Positions 17,059-26,637 of a stretch of DNA of 64,000 nt are shown piece after piece. This DNA is from an uncultured Mediterraneibacter sp. (lineage in GTDB: Bacteria; Bacillota; Clostridia; Lachnospirales; Lachnospiraceae), in contig CALWTQ010000010.1 of NCBI GenBank assembly GCA_944384505.1, forward strand, positions 1-64,000, in the 5' to 3' direction. A program made the translations under genes and the position numbers. Positions within the stretch are counted from its first letter, which is position 1, and each line of letters opens with the position of its first letter. The notes under the pieces were generated by a model. That model was not told the DNA's origin. It saw only the letters and a program-made list of their open reading frames with translations, and did no database searches.

Positions 17059-20055
17059 TTAATCTCTCAGAAGATAAGCGTAATCCCTGCACACTGCCTC
17101 CATCAGTTTTAACAGGCCTTCCGGGATTCTCGTCTCTTCTCCCTTTGTCCATACATAAGTCTCTCCGAAGAATCTTACTTTACACTTCACCGCATCTTTG
17201 TCAAGCACGGCAAAGCCCTGGTTCTTGCTGTCCTCCATATCCTTCTCATCCGCGAACAGCGTGAATTTGTCCAGATACGGAGCGCTGTCATAGGGGCAGA
17301 AGCTCCGGCAGTTTCCACACTCATTGCACATATAATCCACATGGATGATCTGATGCTTCTCCATGCCCGGAACCCGGATGGAAATATTGGCCCTGTTCGG
17401 GCAGACTTCCACGCAGTTTTCACAGATTCCTTCGCATCCGAGGCACCGTCCCGTCTCATCTTTATCTTCCCGGACGTCAGCAAGTTTTCCTCTTCTGGAA
17501 TATATCACATCCTCATCTGTCAGAGAAGCCTGATCTGTCACCAGTTTTTCCCCGATCACAGCCTCAGCCGCTCTTAAGCCGTCACGGATACCTTCCACCA
17601 CAGTGGAGGGACCTCCCAGGCCGTCCCCGGCCACATAGACGCCTTCTATATTCGTCTCGCCGGTCTCCTCATTGACAATAGCACGGCCTCTGTCATTTAC
17701 ATTAATTCCATTCGCCTGATAATAAGCGGTCGGAACCCTCTCGCCGACTGCGGCAATGACAGTGTCTGCCGGGATCTCTTTCTCTTCTCCGGTTTCTACA
17801 ACGCCTCTTCTTCCTGATGCGTCATAATCCCCCAGCTTCATTACTTTGCAGAGAAGCTTTCCATTCTCTAACTTAACCGGCGAGAGCAGTTCCATGAACT
17901 CAACGCCGTCTTCTACAGCCAGTTCAAGCTCTTCCTCGTCCGCCGGCATATATCTCTTTGTCCTTCTGTATACAAGATACGCGTGCTCCACGCCCTTTGT
18001 CCGTTTTGCCGCCCTTGCCGTGTCCATGGCTGTATTTCCGCCGCCGATTACTACCACGTTTTTCCCGATATCCAGATCTCCGTCTTTCTCTTTGAACTCT
18101 GCCAGGAACTCCAGCGCATTCACCGGTTCTCCCTTCTCCAGCTTAAGCACGCCTGGTTCAGACGCACCCACAGCCAGGATCACCGCGGTATATCCTGCGT
18201 TCTTTAACATACCGATCTCTGTAATCTCAGAGTTCAGACAGATATTGACTCCCAGTTTCTCAAGGAGCGCCGCGTCCTTATCAATAGCGTCTCCCGGAAT
18301 GCGGAATTCAGGAATCACGCTGCGAACTACTCCGCCAAGGGCTCCTGTCTTCTCAAAAAGAGTTACTTCCATGCCGCCCCTGCGCAGGAAATACGCCGCC
18401 GCCATGCCTGCGGGTCCGCCGCCGATCACCGCGGCTTTGCCCGGTCTTGTCACTGCCGGGGCTGTAATCTTCCCGATCAGCGCGTCATATCCGTTCTCTG
18501 CCGCGATCTTCTTCATCTCACGGATATGAACAGATTCCTCATAGAAATTGCGGGTACATTTGCCCATGCAAGGGTGAGCGCAGATCGTACCTGTAATAAA
18601 CGGAAGCGGATTCTTCTCTGTGATCACCTTTAGAGCCTCTTCATATTTTTCCGCTTTCACAAGCTGCAGATATGCCGGGATATCCTGATGGATCGGACAT
18701 CCTTCCTTGCACGGAGCCGCGAAGCAGTCCAGAAGCGGAACCTGCTTTTTCATCTTCCTGGATGGGAGCGGTTTTACCGCCTTGACATGGTGCGGGTCCG
18801 TTCTCACCTCGTCCGCAAGTTTAGCTGTACCCTCCACGCTGACTCCTGTGAACACATCATTTTCTTTCTCCAGAAGCGCCGCCATCTGAGGCATTCTGTC
18901 ATATCCGCCCGGCTTTAAGAGCGTGGTCGCAACGGTCACAGGCCATATTCCCGCGTCCACGATGCCTTTGATATTGTGGAAATCCGCACCGCCCGAATAG
19001 GAAATGCGCAGTTTTCCTCCAAACTCTTTCGCCAGCTTTGCCGCCAGAGAAATGGACAGAGGATACAGGGACTTCCCAGACATGTACATTTCTTCGCTTG
19101 GAAGTTCATTCTGCTTCACATCCACAGGGAAGGTGTTCGTGATCTTCACACCAAACTCAAGATTCCTCTCCTCGCAGACCTTCATCAGCCTGTTCAGCAT
19201 AGGAACCGCGTCCTCCCACTGCAGGTCGTCCTTAAAATGGAAATCCCCGAACGCCACGTAATCATATCCCATGTCGTCCATGATCTTTCTCGCGAACTCA
19301 TAGCCAAGGAGCGTCGGATTACATTTGATAAATGTATGGAATCCTTTCTCCGTAATCAGGTACATAGCGATCCGCTCGATCTCCTGCGGCGGACATCCGT
19401 GGAGAGTGGAAATAGTCACGGAATTGCAGATATCCCCTGAAATGCTCTCAACATCCTCCTTTGTCACATGCTCAAACATATCCACATGTTCCAGAAGGTA
19501 TGCCCTGCAGGACTTAAATACTTCAGAATCCTGAGCATGTTTCATCGTATTTAAGAAGTTGTCAATCTTCTCAGATTTGATTCCCGCCAGGTCATAGCCC
19601 ACGCTTATATTAAACTGAAAGCCATCCATGCTGCCCAGAGCGAATTCCTTAGCGATCACTTTGCAGAGGAACCAAGCTTTAATATACTCTTCCATAGCCT
19701 CCGGCACATAAAGTTCTGTAGACCACTCGCAGTTATAACATTCGTCATCCGCCTTGATACAGGGCTTGTTCACGCATGCCGACAGCTCCGCCCCGTCCAT
19801 AACCTGAACTGTTTTCAGCTCGAAGAAACGGCTGCCCGTATAGTAAGCGGCCACTATATTTTGCGCGAGCTGTGTATGCGGGCCTGCCGCCGGTCCCACC
19901 GGCGTCTCCAGAGGCCGCTCAAATATGACTCTCGCACATTTTGCATCAGCACGGTAGGGGTGATGCTCCCCAAACACCGTGCCGCTTTTTTTATGTTCTG
20001 TCAGTGTCCAGTTCAGCAGCTGGGCAAATGACATTGGTCTCATAATATCACTCAT
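17059..20055 (-). CDS. ygfK: YgfK, large Fe-S flavoprotein of the Se-dependent purine cluster
   Basis: Annotated elsewhere as putative selenate reductase subunit, but its gene context is purine catabolism, where it probably shuttles electrons between NAD(P)H and the molybdenum hydroxylase or reduces a pyrimidine-like ring. Domains in order: a dihydroorotate-dehydrogenase-like barrel (about residues 30-400, with ERPLETPVGPAAGPHTQ); a Cys-rich DPD/GltD-type domain with CFAAPCKEGCPIHQDIP and ICAHPCMGKCTRNF; two dinucleotide folds with AAVIGGGPAGMAAAYFLRRG (FAD) and VVVIGGGNTAMDTARAAKR (NADPH); and two [4Fe-4S] sites in CLGCEGICENCVEVCPN and CNECGNCRSFCPYD. The 998 residues are close to E. coli YgfK. 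AGGAGG precedes the ATG, and the gene follows the permease in the minus arm. Confidence 0.93.
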   Translation of the reverse strand: MSDIMRPMSFAQLLNWTLTEHKKSGTVFGEHHPYRADAKCARVIFERPLETPVGPAAGPHTQLAQNIVAAYYTGSRFFELKTVQVMDGAELSACVNKPCIKADDECYNCEWSTELYVPEAMEEYIKAWFLCKVIAKEFALGSMDGFQFNISVGYDLAGIKSEKIDNFLNTMKHAQDSEVFKSCRAYLLEHVDMFEHVTKEDVESISGDICNSVTISTLHGCPPQEIERIAMYLITEKGFHTFIKCNPTLLGYEFARKIMDDMGYDYVAFGDFHFKDDLQWEDAVPMLNRLMKVCEERNLEFGVKITNTFPVDVKQNELPSEEMYMSGKSLYPLSISLAAKLAKEFGGKLRISYSGGADFHNIKGIVDAGIWPVTVATTLLKPGGYDRMPQMAALLEKENDVFTGVSVEGTAKLADEVRTDPHHVKAVKPLPSRKMKKQVPLLDCFAAPCKEGCPIHQDIPAYLQLVKAEKYEEALKVITEKNPLPFITGTICAHPCMGKCTRNFYEESVHIREMKKIAAENGYDALIGKITAPAVTRPGKAAVIGGGPAGMAAAYFLRRGGMEVTLFEKTGALGGVVRSVIPEFRIPGDAIDKDAALLEKLGVNICLNSEITEIGMLKNAGYTAVILAVGASEPGVLKLEKGEPVNALEFLAEFKEKDGDLDIGKNVVVIGGGNTAMDTARAAKRTKGVEHAYLVYRRTKRYMPADEEELELAVEDGVEFMELLSPVKLENGKLLCKVMKLGDYDASGRRGVVETGEEKEIPADTVIAAVGERVPTAYYQANGINVNDRGRAIVNEETGETNIEGVYVAGDGLGGPSTVVEGIRDGLRAAEAVIGEKLVTDQASLTDEDVIYSRRGKLADVREDKDETGRCLGCEGICENCVEVCPNRANISIRVPGMEKHQIIHVDYMCNECGNCRSFCPYDSAPYLDKFTLFADEKDMEDSKNQGFAVLDKDAVKCKVRFFGETYVWTKGEETRIPEGLLKLMEAVCRDYAYLLRD

Positions 20056-20097
20056 GATAATTCCTCCTGCTTTCAGAATTCTATTTTTATGATGGCC

Positions 20098-21531
20098 TTA
20101 AGCCTGGGCATCCGGCGCGTCCTTCGGCAGAATCAGATTAAGAAGCACTGCGAATATTGTCGCCAGAACCACAGGTGACGACGCAAACGTATTGTTGATA
20201 ATAGACTGAAAACTCTCCAGGCTCATACCCATATTCAGTGCGCTGTGGATGCTCTGCGTCATCTGATTTAAGCAGCCGTCGCTCAGTGAAACTCCCATGC
20301 CGATAGCAATGGAAAGCCCTGCTACTGTTGTATTGCGGTAGGTCAGCTTCTCTGTTACCAGCAGCTTGATTCCTGTCATCGCGATAGACGCGAACACAGA
20401 GGCCACTGCCCCTCCCAGCACGCACTGCGGGATTGTCCTGAGAAGAGCCGAGAACTTCGGGATAAGCCCGGCTACCAGAAGAATTGCCGCAGCCACAGAG
20501 AATACTCTCCTGGCAATTACTTTCGTAGAGCCTACAATTCCCACATTCTGGCTGTACGTCGCGGTAGGCGGGCATCCGAAAAACGCGCCGATAATATTGC
20601 TGACGCCATAACCGATGATTCCCCCGTTCAGCTCATCATCTGTCGGAAGCCGGTCCATTCCGCCTGTTGTCGTAGCAGAGAAATCTCCCATCGCCTGGAT
20701 TGAGTTCACCAGGAACAGGATGCCAAGCGGAAGCATCGCCGAGACGTCAAATTTCATGCCAAACTCCAGAGGCATGGGAACCTGGAACCATCCTGCCGTA
20801 GAAAGCGCTGTAAAATCCACCATTCCAAACAGCAGCGCCACCACATACCCACAGAGCAGGCCGATCAGAATAGACGCCAGCTTAAACAGCCCTTTCCCGT
20901 AATGATTCAAAAGAACCACAATCCCCAGCGTAATGAACGCCACCAGCCAGTTCTGCCAGGAACCGTATACAAGCGCTTCCGTCTTTCCCTGCTGTTCTAC
21001 AATCACTTCATATGTATTGGAAGAATTTCCCGCCATATAATTGACCGCCGTGCTATAAAGGGAAAGGCCGATTGCCAGGATCACCGTCCCAATGACAAGC
21101 GGCGGGAAAACCCTGCGAATCTGCCGGATAAACAAACCTACCAGAATCGCCACAACACCGCCGATGATCATAGCGCCGAATATAGTGTCCACATCTTTTG
21201 CCTGAGCGGCAATCGCCGTCATTGTAGGAACATAGGAAAAGCTGACGCCGATAATCACCGGAAGCCCGCTCCCCAGACGGATCTTCTGCGCATACAGCTG
21301 CAGAAATGTTGAGAGCGCGGCAAATACCAGGGACGCCTGGATCAGCAGTCCCATATTCACATTTCCTCCGGCATTGTTTGCGGCGTTCGCCACCAGAATC
21401 GCCGGCGTCACACATCCCACGACTGCCGCAAGTACGTGCTGGGCCGCCAGCGGCAGCACCTGACCCACGGTCGGCTTTCCATCCCATTTAAAAAGTTCAT
21501 CGTTACTTTTTACCGTATTATTCTTACTCAT
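20098..21531 (-). CDS. NCS2-family purine (xanthine/urate) permease
   Basis: Nucleobase:cation symporter-2 protein in the cytoplasmic membrane that imports xanthine, urate or uracil with protons. The 477 residues contain about 14 hydrophobic segments, the N-terminal QHVLAAVVGCVTPAILVANA with the segment-1 histidine, the family motif GDFSATTTGGMDRLPTDDEL, and the substrate-domain NIIGAFFGCPPTATYSQNVG. It is the second gene after ssnA, and a short CCCGGC/GCCGGG hairpin lies in between. Context points to xanthine or urate (the UacT/XanQ branch) rather than uracil, but residues that separate these were not resolved by eye. Confidence 0.9.
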   Translation of the reverse strand: MSKNNTVKSNDELFKWDGKPTVGQVLPLAAQHVLAAVVGCVTPAILVANAANNAGGNVNMGLLIQASLVFAALSTFLQLYAQKIRLGSGLPVIIGVSFSYVPTMTAIAAQAKDVDTIFGAMIIGGVVAILVGLFIRQIRRVFPPLVIGTVILAIGLSLYSTAVNYMAGNSSNTYEVIVEQQGKTEALVYGSWQNWLVAFITLGIVVLLNHYGKGLFKLASILIGLLCGYVVALLFGMVDFTALSTAGWFQVPMPLEFGMKFDVSAMLPLGILFLVNSIQAMGDFSATTTGGMDRLPTDDELNGGIIGYGVSNIIGAFFGCPPTATYSQNVGIVGSTKVIARRVFSVAAAILLVAGLIPKFSALLRTIPQCVLGGAVASVFASIAMTGIKLLVTEKLTYRNTTVAGLSIAIGMGVSLSDGCLNQMTQSIHSALNMGMSLESFQSIINNTFASSPVVLATIFAVLLNLILPKDAPDAQA

Positions 21532-21551
21532 TTTTTCACCCTTAATTTTCC

Positions 21552-21569
21552 CCCGGCGTTTCTGCCGGG
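21552..21569 (-). other. Hairpin between ssnA and the permease
   Basis: CCCGGC / GCCGGG stem with a short loop in the 67-base ssnA-permease gap. No U-tract follows on the minus strand, so it is more likely a stability or processing site than a terminator. Confidence 0.4.
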
Positions 21570-21598
21570 TCCCTTCCTTACATTGAGTCAGTGTGTCC

Positions 21599-22930
21599 TC
21601 AGCCGTTGATCCGTTCTGCCATCTCCCGTGCCGCCTGCCGGCAGTCTGCCATCACCTTCGCCTCGTCAATCTGTGTCAGCCGCCTGTCTTTCATAAGAAC
21701 TTTTCCGTTTGCGACTGTGGTCACAACGTCGTGTCCTGTCACGCCAAACACAAGATGCCCGTTTATATTGTTCTCATTCATCGGAGTCAGTGGATCATAA
21801 GCCACGATGATCACATCTCCCGCCGCTCCTTCTTTGAGGACGCCCAGCTCTTGCTTGAAATATCTGCCCGCAATCTTCGCATTGTTCTCAAACAGCATCT
21901 TCGGCACCTCTGACCACGCGGCATTCGGATCGCATAGATGATGTTTGTGCAGCACGTTGGCCACCTTGAACGATTCCATCATATCATGGGTATAGCCGTC
22001 TGTACCAAGGCCGGTCAAAATCCCTCTGTGCACCAGTTCCATAGTGGGAGGACATCCGCAGGCATTGCCCATGTTGGATTCAGGGTTATGCACAACCATG
22101 GTGTCCGTCTCTTTAATCAGATCCATCTCATGGGGATTGATATAGATACAGTGGCCAAGCAGGGTCTTCTCGCCGAGAATGCCGTGATCCATCAGGCGGT
22201 CCACAATCCGCTTTCCATAATGTTTCAGGCAGTGGTGCAGATCTTCGATTCCCTCCGCCACATGGATGTGGTATCCCACTTGGTCCGGCTTGTTCTCGGC
22301 AGCCAGCTCAAAAGTTTCATCTGAAATGGTAAACTGCGCGTGCATTCCCATCATGCCGGCGATCATACCCGTATCGTCTTTCAACGCATGGCGTATAAAC
22401 TCTGCATTCTCCATCACAGAAGCTCTTGCCTTATCCATGCCGTCACGATCCGAGATCTCGTAGCACAGGCAGGAACGCACGCCGGTTTCTTTCGCCGCCT
22501 TCTCAATTTCAAAAAGAGAGCCTCCTATGGACCCGAAACTTGCATGGTGGTCAAAGATCGTCGTCACTCCGTTCTTGATACAGTCCACATAAGTCGCCAT
22601 AGCGCTTAAATATGTATCATGGAGCGTAAGGTTCCGGTCAATCGTCCACCACATTCCGTCCAGGATGTCAAGGAACCCTTTCGGATTGTAGCCCTTGATA
22701 GAAAGCCCTCTTGCAAACGCGCTGTAAATATGTTCATGTACATTAATAAACGCGGGCATAATCAGGCCGCCCTTCGCATCAATATACTCCGCGTCCGGAT
22801 ATGCCGCCCGGATCTCGTCTGTCGTTCCAACCCGGCTGATCACGCTGCCGTCGATCGCCACGGCACCGTCTTCAATAAACGGACGGGCAGCGTCTCTTGT
22901 GATCACTTTTCCGTTACCTAAAACAAGCAT
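21599..22930 (-). CDS. ssnA: SsnA, putative aminohydrolase of the purine cluster
   Basis: Amidohydrolase-superfamily protein related to guanine and S-adenosylhomocysteine deaminases, always found with Se-dependent molybdenum hydroxylase genes; it presumably deaminates a purine-derived ring. Metal ligands are visible: FINVHEHIYSAFARG with H65 and H67, MMGMHAQFTISD, GYHIHVAEG, LGHCIYIN and the catalytic Asp in LGTDGYTHDMMES. The 443 residues match the family. It is the first gene of the minus arm (ssnA, permease, ygfK, hydA, yqeC, yqeB-mocA, xdh, modE-like), read from a promoter at 23028-23056 divergent to the YheO-type regulator. Confidence 0.93.
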   Translation of the reverse strand: MLVLGNGKVITRDAARPFIEDGAVAIDGSVISRVGTTDEIRAAYPDAEYIDAKGGLIMPAFINVHEHIYSAFARGLSIKGYNPKGFLDILDGMWWTIDRNLTLHDTYLSAMATYVDCIKNGVTTIFDHHASFGSIGGSLFEIEKAAKETGVRSCLCYEISDRDGMDKARASVMENAEFIRHALKDDTGMIAGMMGMHAQFTISDETFELAAENKPDQVGYHIHVAEGIEDLHHCLKHYGKRIVDRLMDHGILGEKTLLGHCIYINPHEMDLIKETDTMVVHNPESNMGNACGCPPTMELVHRGILTGLGTDGYTHDMMESFKVANVLHKHHLCDPNAAWSEVPKMLFENNAKIAGRYFKQELGVLKEGAAGDVIIVAYDPLTPMNENNINGHLVFGVTGHDVVTTVANGKVLMKDRRLTQIDEAKVMADCRQAAREMAERING

Positions 22931-23027
22931 CTTTCTTCTCCTTTTTTATTCATTCTACACACATCAGGTTCCGCACACTTTCTCATTTTTCTGTGCATTT
23001 CGCATATAAATAATCTCCGCTGTCTAT

Positions 23028-23056
23028 AGAATACCATCAAAAGTATATAAATGCAA
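23028..23056 (-). promoter_or_regulatory. Promoter of the ssnA arm
   Basis: On the minus strand TTGCAT (23056-23051), 17 bases, TATTCT (23033-23028). Both hexamers are imperfect, as expected for an activated promoter; the two palindromes at 23064-23100 lie directly upstream of the -35. Confidence 0.5.
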
Positions 23057-23063
23057 TACGAAT

Positions 23064-23100
23064 CCTAAAAAAATTTTAGATCACCTAAAAAATTTTTAGA
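23064..23100. promoter_or_regulatory. Tandem palindromic operators between the two purine arms
   Basis: CCTAAAAAAATTTTAGA (23064-23080) and CCTAAAAAATTTTTAGA (23084-23100) are near-identical palindromic boxes spaced 20 bases start to start, about two helical turns. They sit between the -35 elements of the divergent ssnA and regulator promoters, placing a bound dimer pair on one helix face next to both. The adjacent YheO-type regulator is the likely ligand. Confidence 0.65.
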
Positions 23101-23107
23101 AAAACTA

Positions 23108-23135
23108 TTGACTCTCTTTTTTTTTATGCTATGAT
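23108..23135 (+). promoter_or_regulatory. Promoter of the regulator/dpaL arm
   Basis: TTGACT (23108-23113), 16 bases, TATGAT (23130-23135). The -10 overlaps in-frame ATGs near 23131, so these cannot be translated from this promoter; the ATG at 23200 is the real start of the regulator. Confidence 0.65.
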
Positions 23136-23199
23136 GGGTTTAGAGACACACATCAGAAACACATTTTCCCGCTGGCTCATAATAAAGGCAGGTGAATCA

Positions 23200-23847
23200 A
23201 TGGTTCAAAAACTTGAATTTCTAAAACAGCTTGCTCACGGGCTCACGGCACAGTTCGGCAGCTCCTGCGAAGTGGTCATTCACGATCTTACAAAAAAAGA
23301 TCTCGACCAGTCCATTGTCTATATAGAAAACGGACATGTCTCCAACCGCCATACCGGCGACGGCCCATCCGGGATCGTGCTCGAGACGCTGCGCTCTGAC
23401 CCCCAGAAAATCCAGGACAAACTGGCATATCTCACCCGTACGGAAGACGGCAGAATACTGAAGTCCAGCACACTGTATATACGGGATGAGAATGGAAGAA
23501 TCATTTATATCTTTTCCATAAACTTTGATATTACAACTCTGCTGGCGGCCGAGAACTTAATTCACGGTCTGATACATACAGAGGATACGGATGAGTCAGA
23601 GAAAAACAGCGCTGATGCGCCTCAGAAAATCACTCACAACGTGACTGAGCTTCTTGATCTTCTGATCGAACAGGCTATCGCAAAAGTCGGAAAGCCTGTA
23701 GCCCTTATGAATAAGGATGATAAAATCGCTGTTGTGCAGTTTCTGAACAACGCAGGGGCATTTCTGATCACAAAGTCAGGCGACAAAGTCTCATCCATGC
23801 TTGGAATATCAAAATTCACACTGTACAGCTACATGGACAAAGGCTGA
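23200..23847 (+). CDS. YheO-type (PAS-like plus HTH) transcriptional regulator of the purine cluster
   Basis: Regulators of this family have an N-terminal PAS-like sensing domain and a C-terminal helix-turn-helix. Here the sensor spans residues about 1-115 (FLKQLAHGLTAQFGSSCEVV, YIFSINFDITTLL) and the HTH lies at the end (KDDKIAVVQFLNNAGAFL, VSSMLGISKFTLYSYM). ATG 23200 is chosen because an upstream in-frame start at 23131 falls inside the -10 box and because AGGTGA precedes 23200; this gives 215 residues. It begins the plus arm, 45 bases before dpaL, and lies beside the tandem palindromes at 23064-23100. I infer that it senses a purine or a catabolite and controls both arms; activator versus repressor cannot be told. 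Confidence 0.85.
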   Translation: MVQKLEFLKQLAHGLTAQFGSSCEVVIHDLTKKDLDQSIVYIENGHVSNRHTGDGPSGIVLETLRSDPQKIQDKLAYLTRTEDGRILKSSTLYIRDENGRIIYIFSINFDITTLLAAENLIHGLIHTEDTDESEKNSADAPQKITHNVTELLDLLIEQAIAKVGKPVALMNKDDKIAVVQFLNNAGAFLITKSGDKVSSMLGISKFTLYSYMDKG

Positions 23848-23892
23848 GCAGGATACAATTTCACTATCAATCATTATCAAGGAGGTTCCAAA

Positions 23893-25098
23893 ATGGAAAC
23901 AATCAAATGGGCAGTCAACACAATGCCAAAGACCGAAGATTCTAATCTTCCCATCATGGGGCTTGACGAGGTCCGCAAGGCCCGCACCTTTCATGAGAGC
24001 TTTCCCCAGTACAGTGTCACACCACTGGCCAAACTGGATCACATGGCGTCTTACCTGGGCCTGAAAGAAGTGTATGTAAAGGACGAATCCTATCGGTTCG
24101 GACTAAACGCTTTCAAAGTGCTCGGCGGTTCCTTTGCGATGGCTCGCTACATAGCAAAGCAGACAGGAAAGGACGTGTCGGAGCTTCCGTATAATGTGCT
24201 CACATCCGAAGAGCTGAAAAAGGAGTTCGGTCAGGCCACCTTCTTTACGGCAACTGACGGAAACCATGGCCGCGGAGTTGCTTGGGCGGCAAACAAGCTG
24301 GGACAGAAAGCCGTCGTCCTTATGCCGAAGGGAAGCACTCAGACAAGGCTGAATAACATCCTTGCGGAAGGCGCCGAGGCCACAATCGAAGAATACAACT
24401 ATGATGAATGCGTGCGCATGGCAAACGCCATGGCTGAAAAAACAGAGAACGGCGTTATGGTGCAGGATACCGCATGGGACGGATATGAAGAAATCCCCTC
24501 ATGGATCATGCAGGGATACGGCACCATGGCAATGGAAGCAGACGAACAGCTCCATGACTACGGCTGCGAACGTCCGACCCACGTGTTTATCCAGGCTGGC
24601 GTAGGCTCTCTCGCAGGGGCGGTTCAAGGATACTTTGCGAACCGTTATCCGGAGAACCCGCCGAAGGTCGTAGTAGTGGAAGCGGAAGCTGCCGCCTGCC
24701 TGTATAAAGGAGCATGCGCAGGCGACGGGAATATCAGGATCGTGGACGGCGATATGGTAACGATCATGGCCGGTCTTGCCTGCGGGGAACCGAACACAAT
24801 CTCCTGGGATATCCTGAAAAACCACGTAGATACATTTGTCGCTTCCCCGGACTGGGTGGCCGCAAAGGGAATGCGCATGCTGGCAGCTCCTGTTAAGGGA
24901 GATCAGCCGGTAACTTCCGGCGAATCCGGCGCCGCTCCGTTCGGAACACTTGCGTGCATCATGACTATGGATGAATACAAACCGCTCCGTGATCACCTTG
25001 GACTGGATGAGAATTCAAGAGTCCTCCTTTTCTCAACCGAAGGCGACACAGATCCGGACAGGTACAAATCCATTGTCTGGGACGGGAACGACAAATAA
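23893..25098 (+). CDS. dpaL: 2,3-Diaminopropionate ammonia-lyase (YgeX)
   Basis: PLP-dependent fold-type-II lyase converting 2,3-diaminopropionate to pyruvate and two ammonia, through a 2-aminoacrylate intermediate. The sequence has the PLP lysine in FGLNAFKVLGGS (about residue 75), the family segment TATDGNHGRGVAWAA, a glycine-rich phosphate loop QAGVGSLAGAV, and the late GESGAAPFGTL. The 401 residues match E. coli YgeX. AAGGAGG sits seven bases upstream. In the purine pathway it acts after ring opening and hydrolysis, and its aminoacrylate product explains the ridA gene three genes downstream. Confidence 0.95.
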   Translation: METIKWAVNTMPKTEDSNLPIMGLDEVRKARTFHESFPQYSVTPLAKLDHMASYLGLKEVYVKDESYRFGLNAFKVLGGSFAMARYIAKQTGKDVSELPYNVLTSEELKKEFGQATFFTATDGNHGRGVAWAANKLGQKAVVLMPKGSTQTRLNNILAEGAEATIEEYNYDECVRMANAMAEKTENGVMVQDTAWDGYEEIPSWIMQGYGTMAMEADEQLHDYGCERPTHVFIQAGVGSLAGAVQGYFANRYPENPPKVVVVEAEAAACLYKGACAGDGNIRIVDGDMVTIMAGLACGEPNTISWDILKNHVDTFVASPDWVAAKGMRMLAAPVKGDQPVTSGESGAAPFGTLACIMTMDEYKPLRDHLGLDENSRVLLFSTEGDTDPDRYKSIVWDGNDK

Positions 25099-25146
25099 TT
25101 GTCTTTTCCTTATACTAAAATGACACATTTCAACTCTATCCGATCA

Positions 25147-25182
25147 GGCGGGCCAGGTTATGCCCTCCATACCCGGCCCGCC
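25147..25182. other. GC-rich intercistronic hairpin
   Basis: GGCGGGCC and GGCCCGCC form an 8-bp stem with a 20-base loop in the dpaL-ygeY gap. There is no T-tract, so this is likely an mRNA stability or processing element inside the operon. Confidence 0.45.
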
Positions 25183-25233
25183 CGGTAAAGAAGCATTTTA
25201 ACACCATTTCCATCAGAAAAGGAGACAACAACT

Positions 25234-26544
25234 ATGGATTTCAACAAGATCAAAGAAGCCGCACAGAATTATCAGGCAGACATGACCGCATTCCTGCGCG
25301 CCATTGTCAGAAACCCGGGCGAGAGCTGCGATGAGAAAGCGCACATTGACACAATCGCCGCTGAGATGAAAAAACTCGATTTTGACGATGTAGTCATTGA
25401 CCCCCAGGGAAATGTCATCGGCTATATGGGAACCGGCGACAAAATTATAGCCTACGATGCACATATCGACACAGTAGGCATCGGAAACATTGACAACTGG
25501 ACATTCGATCCATATGAAGGTTACGAAAATGACACCGAGATCGGCGGACGCGGCGTGTCCGATCAGTGCGGCGGTATTGTATCCGCAGTTTATGGCGCAA
25601 GGATTATGAAAGATATGGACCTGATCCCCGAGGGCTGCAAGATCATGGTAGTGGGAACTGTTCAGGAAGAGGACTGCGACGGTCTGTGCTGGCAGTACAT
25701 CATCAACGAGGACAAGATCCGTCCGGAATTCGTTGTTTCTACCGAGCCCACGGACGGCGGTATTTACAGAGGCCAGAGAGGACGTATGGAGATCCGCATC
25801 GATGTCAAAGGCGTTTCCTGCCACGGTTCTGCTCCGGAGCGCGGCGACAACGCGATCTACAAGATGGCTGACATCCTCCAGGATGTGCGCGCCCTCAACG
25901 AAAACGACGACGCAGACGAGACCGAGATCAAAGGTCTGGTAAAAATGTTAAATCCGAAATACAATCCGGACTGGGAAGAGGCAAGATTCTTAGGCCGCGG
26001 AACAGTAACCGTATCCCAGATCTTCTACACCTCTCCGAGCCGCTGTGCGGTTGCTGATTCCTGCGCGGTATCTCTTGACCGCCGCATGACATTCGGCGAG
26101 ACATGGGAGAGCTGCCTGGATGAGATCCGCGCGCTTCCAAGCGTACAGAAGTACGGTGACGACGTTGTTGTTTCTATGTATAATTATGACCGACCGTCCT
26201 ACACAGGATGCGTATACGAAATTGAGTGCTACTTCCCGACCTGGGCGATTCCGAAGGATCATAAAGTAACAAAAGCGCTTGAGAAAGCTTACACATCACT
26301 GTATGGGGACAAGAGAATCGGCGCTCCTGAAACTCTCGAGATGCGCCAGAGCCGCCCGCTTACAGATAAGTGGACCTTCTCCACAAACGGAGTGTCCATC
26401 ATGGGAAGAAACGGCATCCCCTGCATCGGCTTCGGACCGGGAGCTGAGGCTCAGGCACACGCGCCAAATGAGAAAACCTGGAAACAGGATCTTGTAACAT
26501 GCGCCGCTGTATATGCGGCACTGCCGAACTGCTACTGCGAGTAA
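25234..26544 (+). CDS. ygeY: YgeY, M20-family hydrolase of the Se-linked purine cluster
   Basis: Two-metal hydrolase; its position between dpaL and ygeW suggests it frees 2,3-diaminopropionate or a related amino acid from an N-carbamoyl or N-acyl precursor. Ligands: [12 protein letters not shown] with His and Asp, [11 protein letters not shown] with the bridging Asp, [10 protein letters not shown] with the catalytic Glu pair, VSTEPTDG, and the last ligand in [12 protein letters not shown]. The dimerisation domain ([15 protein letters not shown]) lies mid-chain. The 436 residues are typical. AAGGAG lies upstream of the ATG. It differs from the M20 protein at 6774-7922, which has a shorter chain and a different operon. 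Confidence 0.93.
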   Translation: MDFNKIKEAAQNYQADMTAFLRAIVRNPGESCDEKAHIDTIAAEMKKLDFDDVVIDPQGNVIGYMGTGDKIIAYDAHIDTVGIGNIDNWTFDPYEGYENDTEIGGRGVSDQCGGIVSAVYGARIMKDMDLIPEGCKIMVVGTVQEEDCDGLCWQYIINEDKIRPEFVVSTEPTDGGIYRGQRGRMEIRIDVKGVSCHGSAPERGDNAIYKMADILQDVRALNENDDADETEIKGLVKMLNPKYNPDWEEARFLGRGTVTVSQIFYTSPSRCAVADSCAVSLDRRMTFGETWESCLDEIRALPSVQKYGDDVVVSMYNYDRPSYTGCVYEIECYFPTWAIPKDHKVTKALEKAYTSLYGDKRIGAPETLEMRQSRPLTDKWTFSTNGVSIMGRNGIPCIGFGPGAEAQAHAPNEKTWKQDLVTCAAVYAALPNCYCE

Positions 26545-26566
26545 GCCCGCCAGCGCGTCTTTGCGG

Positions 26567-26584
26567 ATGGCGCAGGCTGAACTG
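26567..26584. repeat. Short repeat end, AGTTCAGCC family
   Basis: ATGGCGCAGGCTGAACTG in the ygeY-ygeW gap, matching 27971-27987 and 39741-39758 with one or two differences; upstream GCCCGCCAGCGCG may be the degraded partner arm. Confidence 0.45.
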
Positions 26585-26637
26585 CTGCCATTTTCAGAAA
26601 GTATTTTTATTTTATATATCAAGGAGGATAAACAAAT

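Noticed and set aside
17059-20055. Calling ygfK and xdh a selenate reductase
   Set aside because: That label comes from early work on E. coli homologues; the gene set around them is purine catabolism and the selenium link is to cofactor maturation.
23131-23199. N-terminal extension of the YheO-type regulator to 23131
   Set aside because: The ATG lies within the predicted -10 box, and a proper ribosome site precedes 23200.
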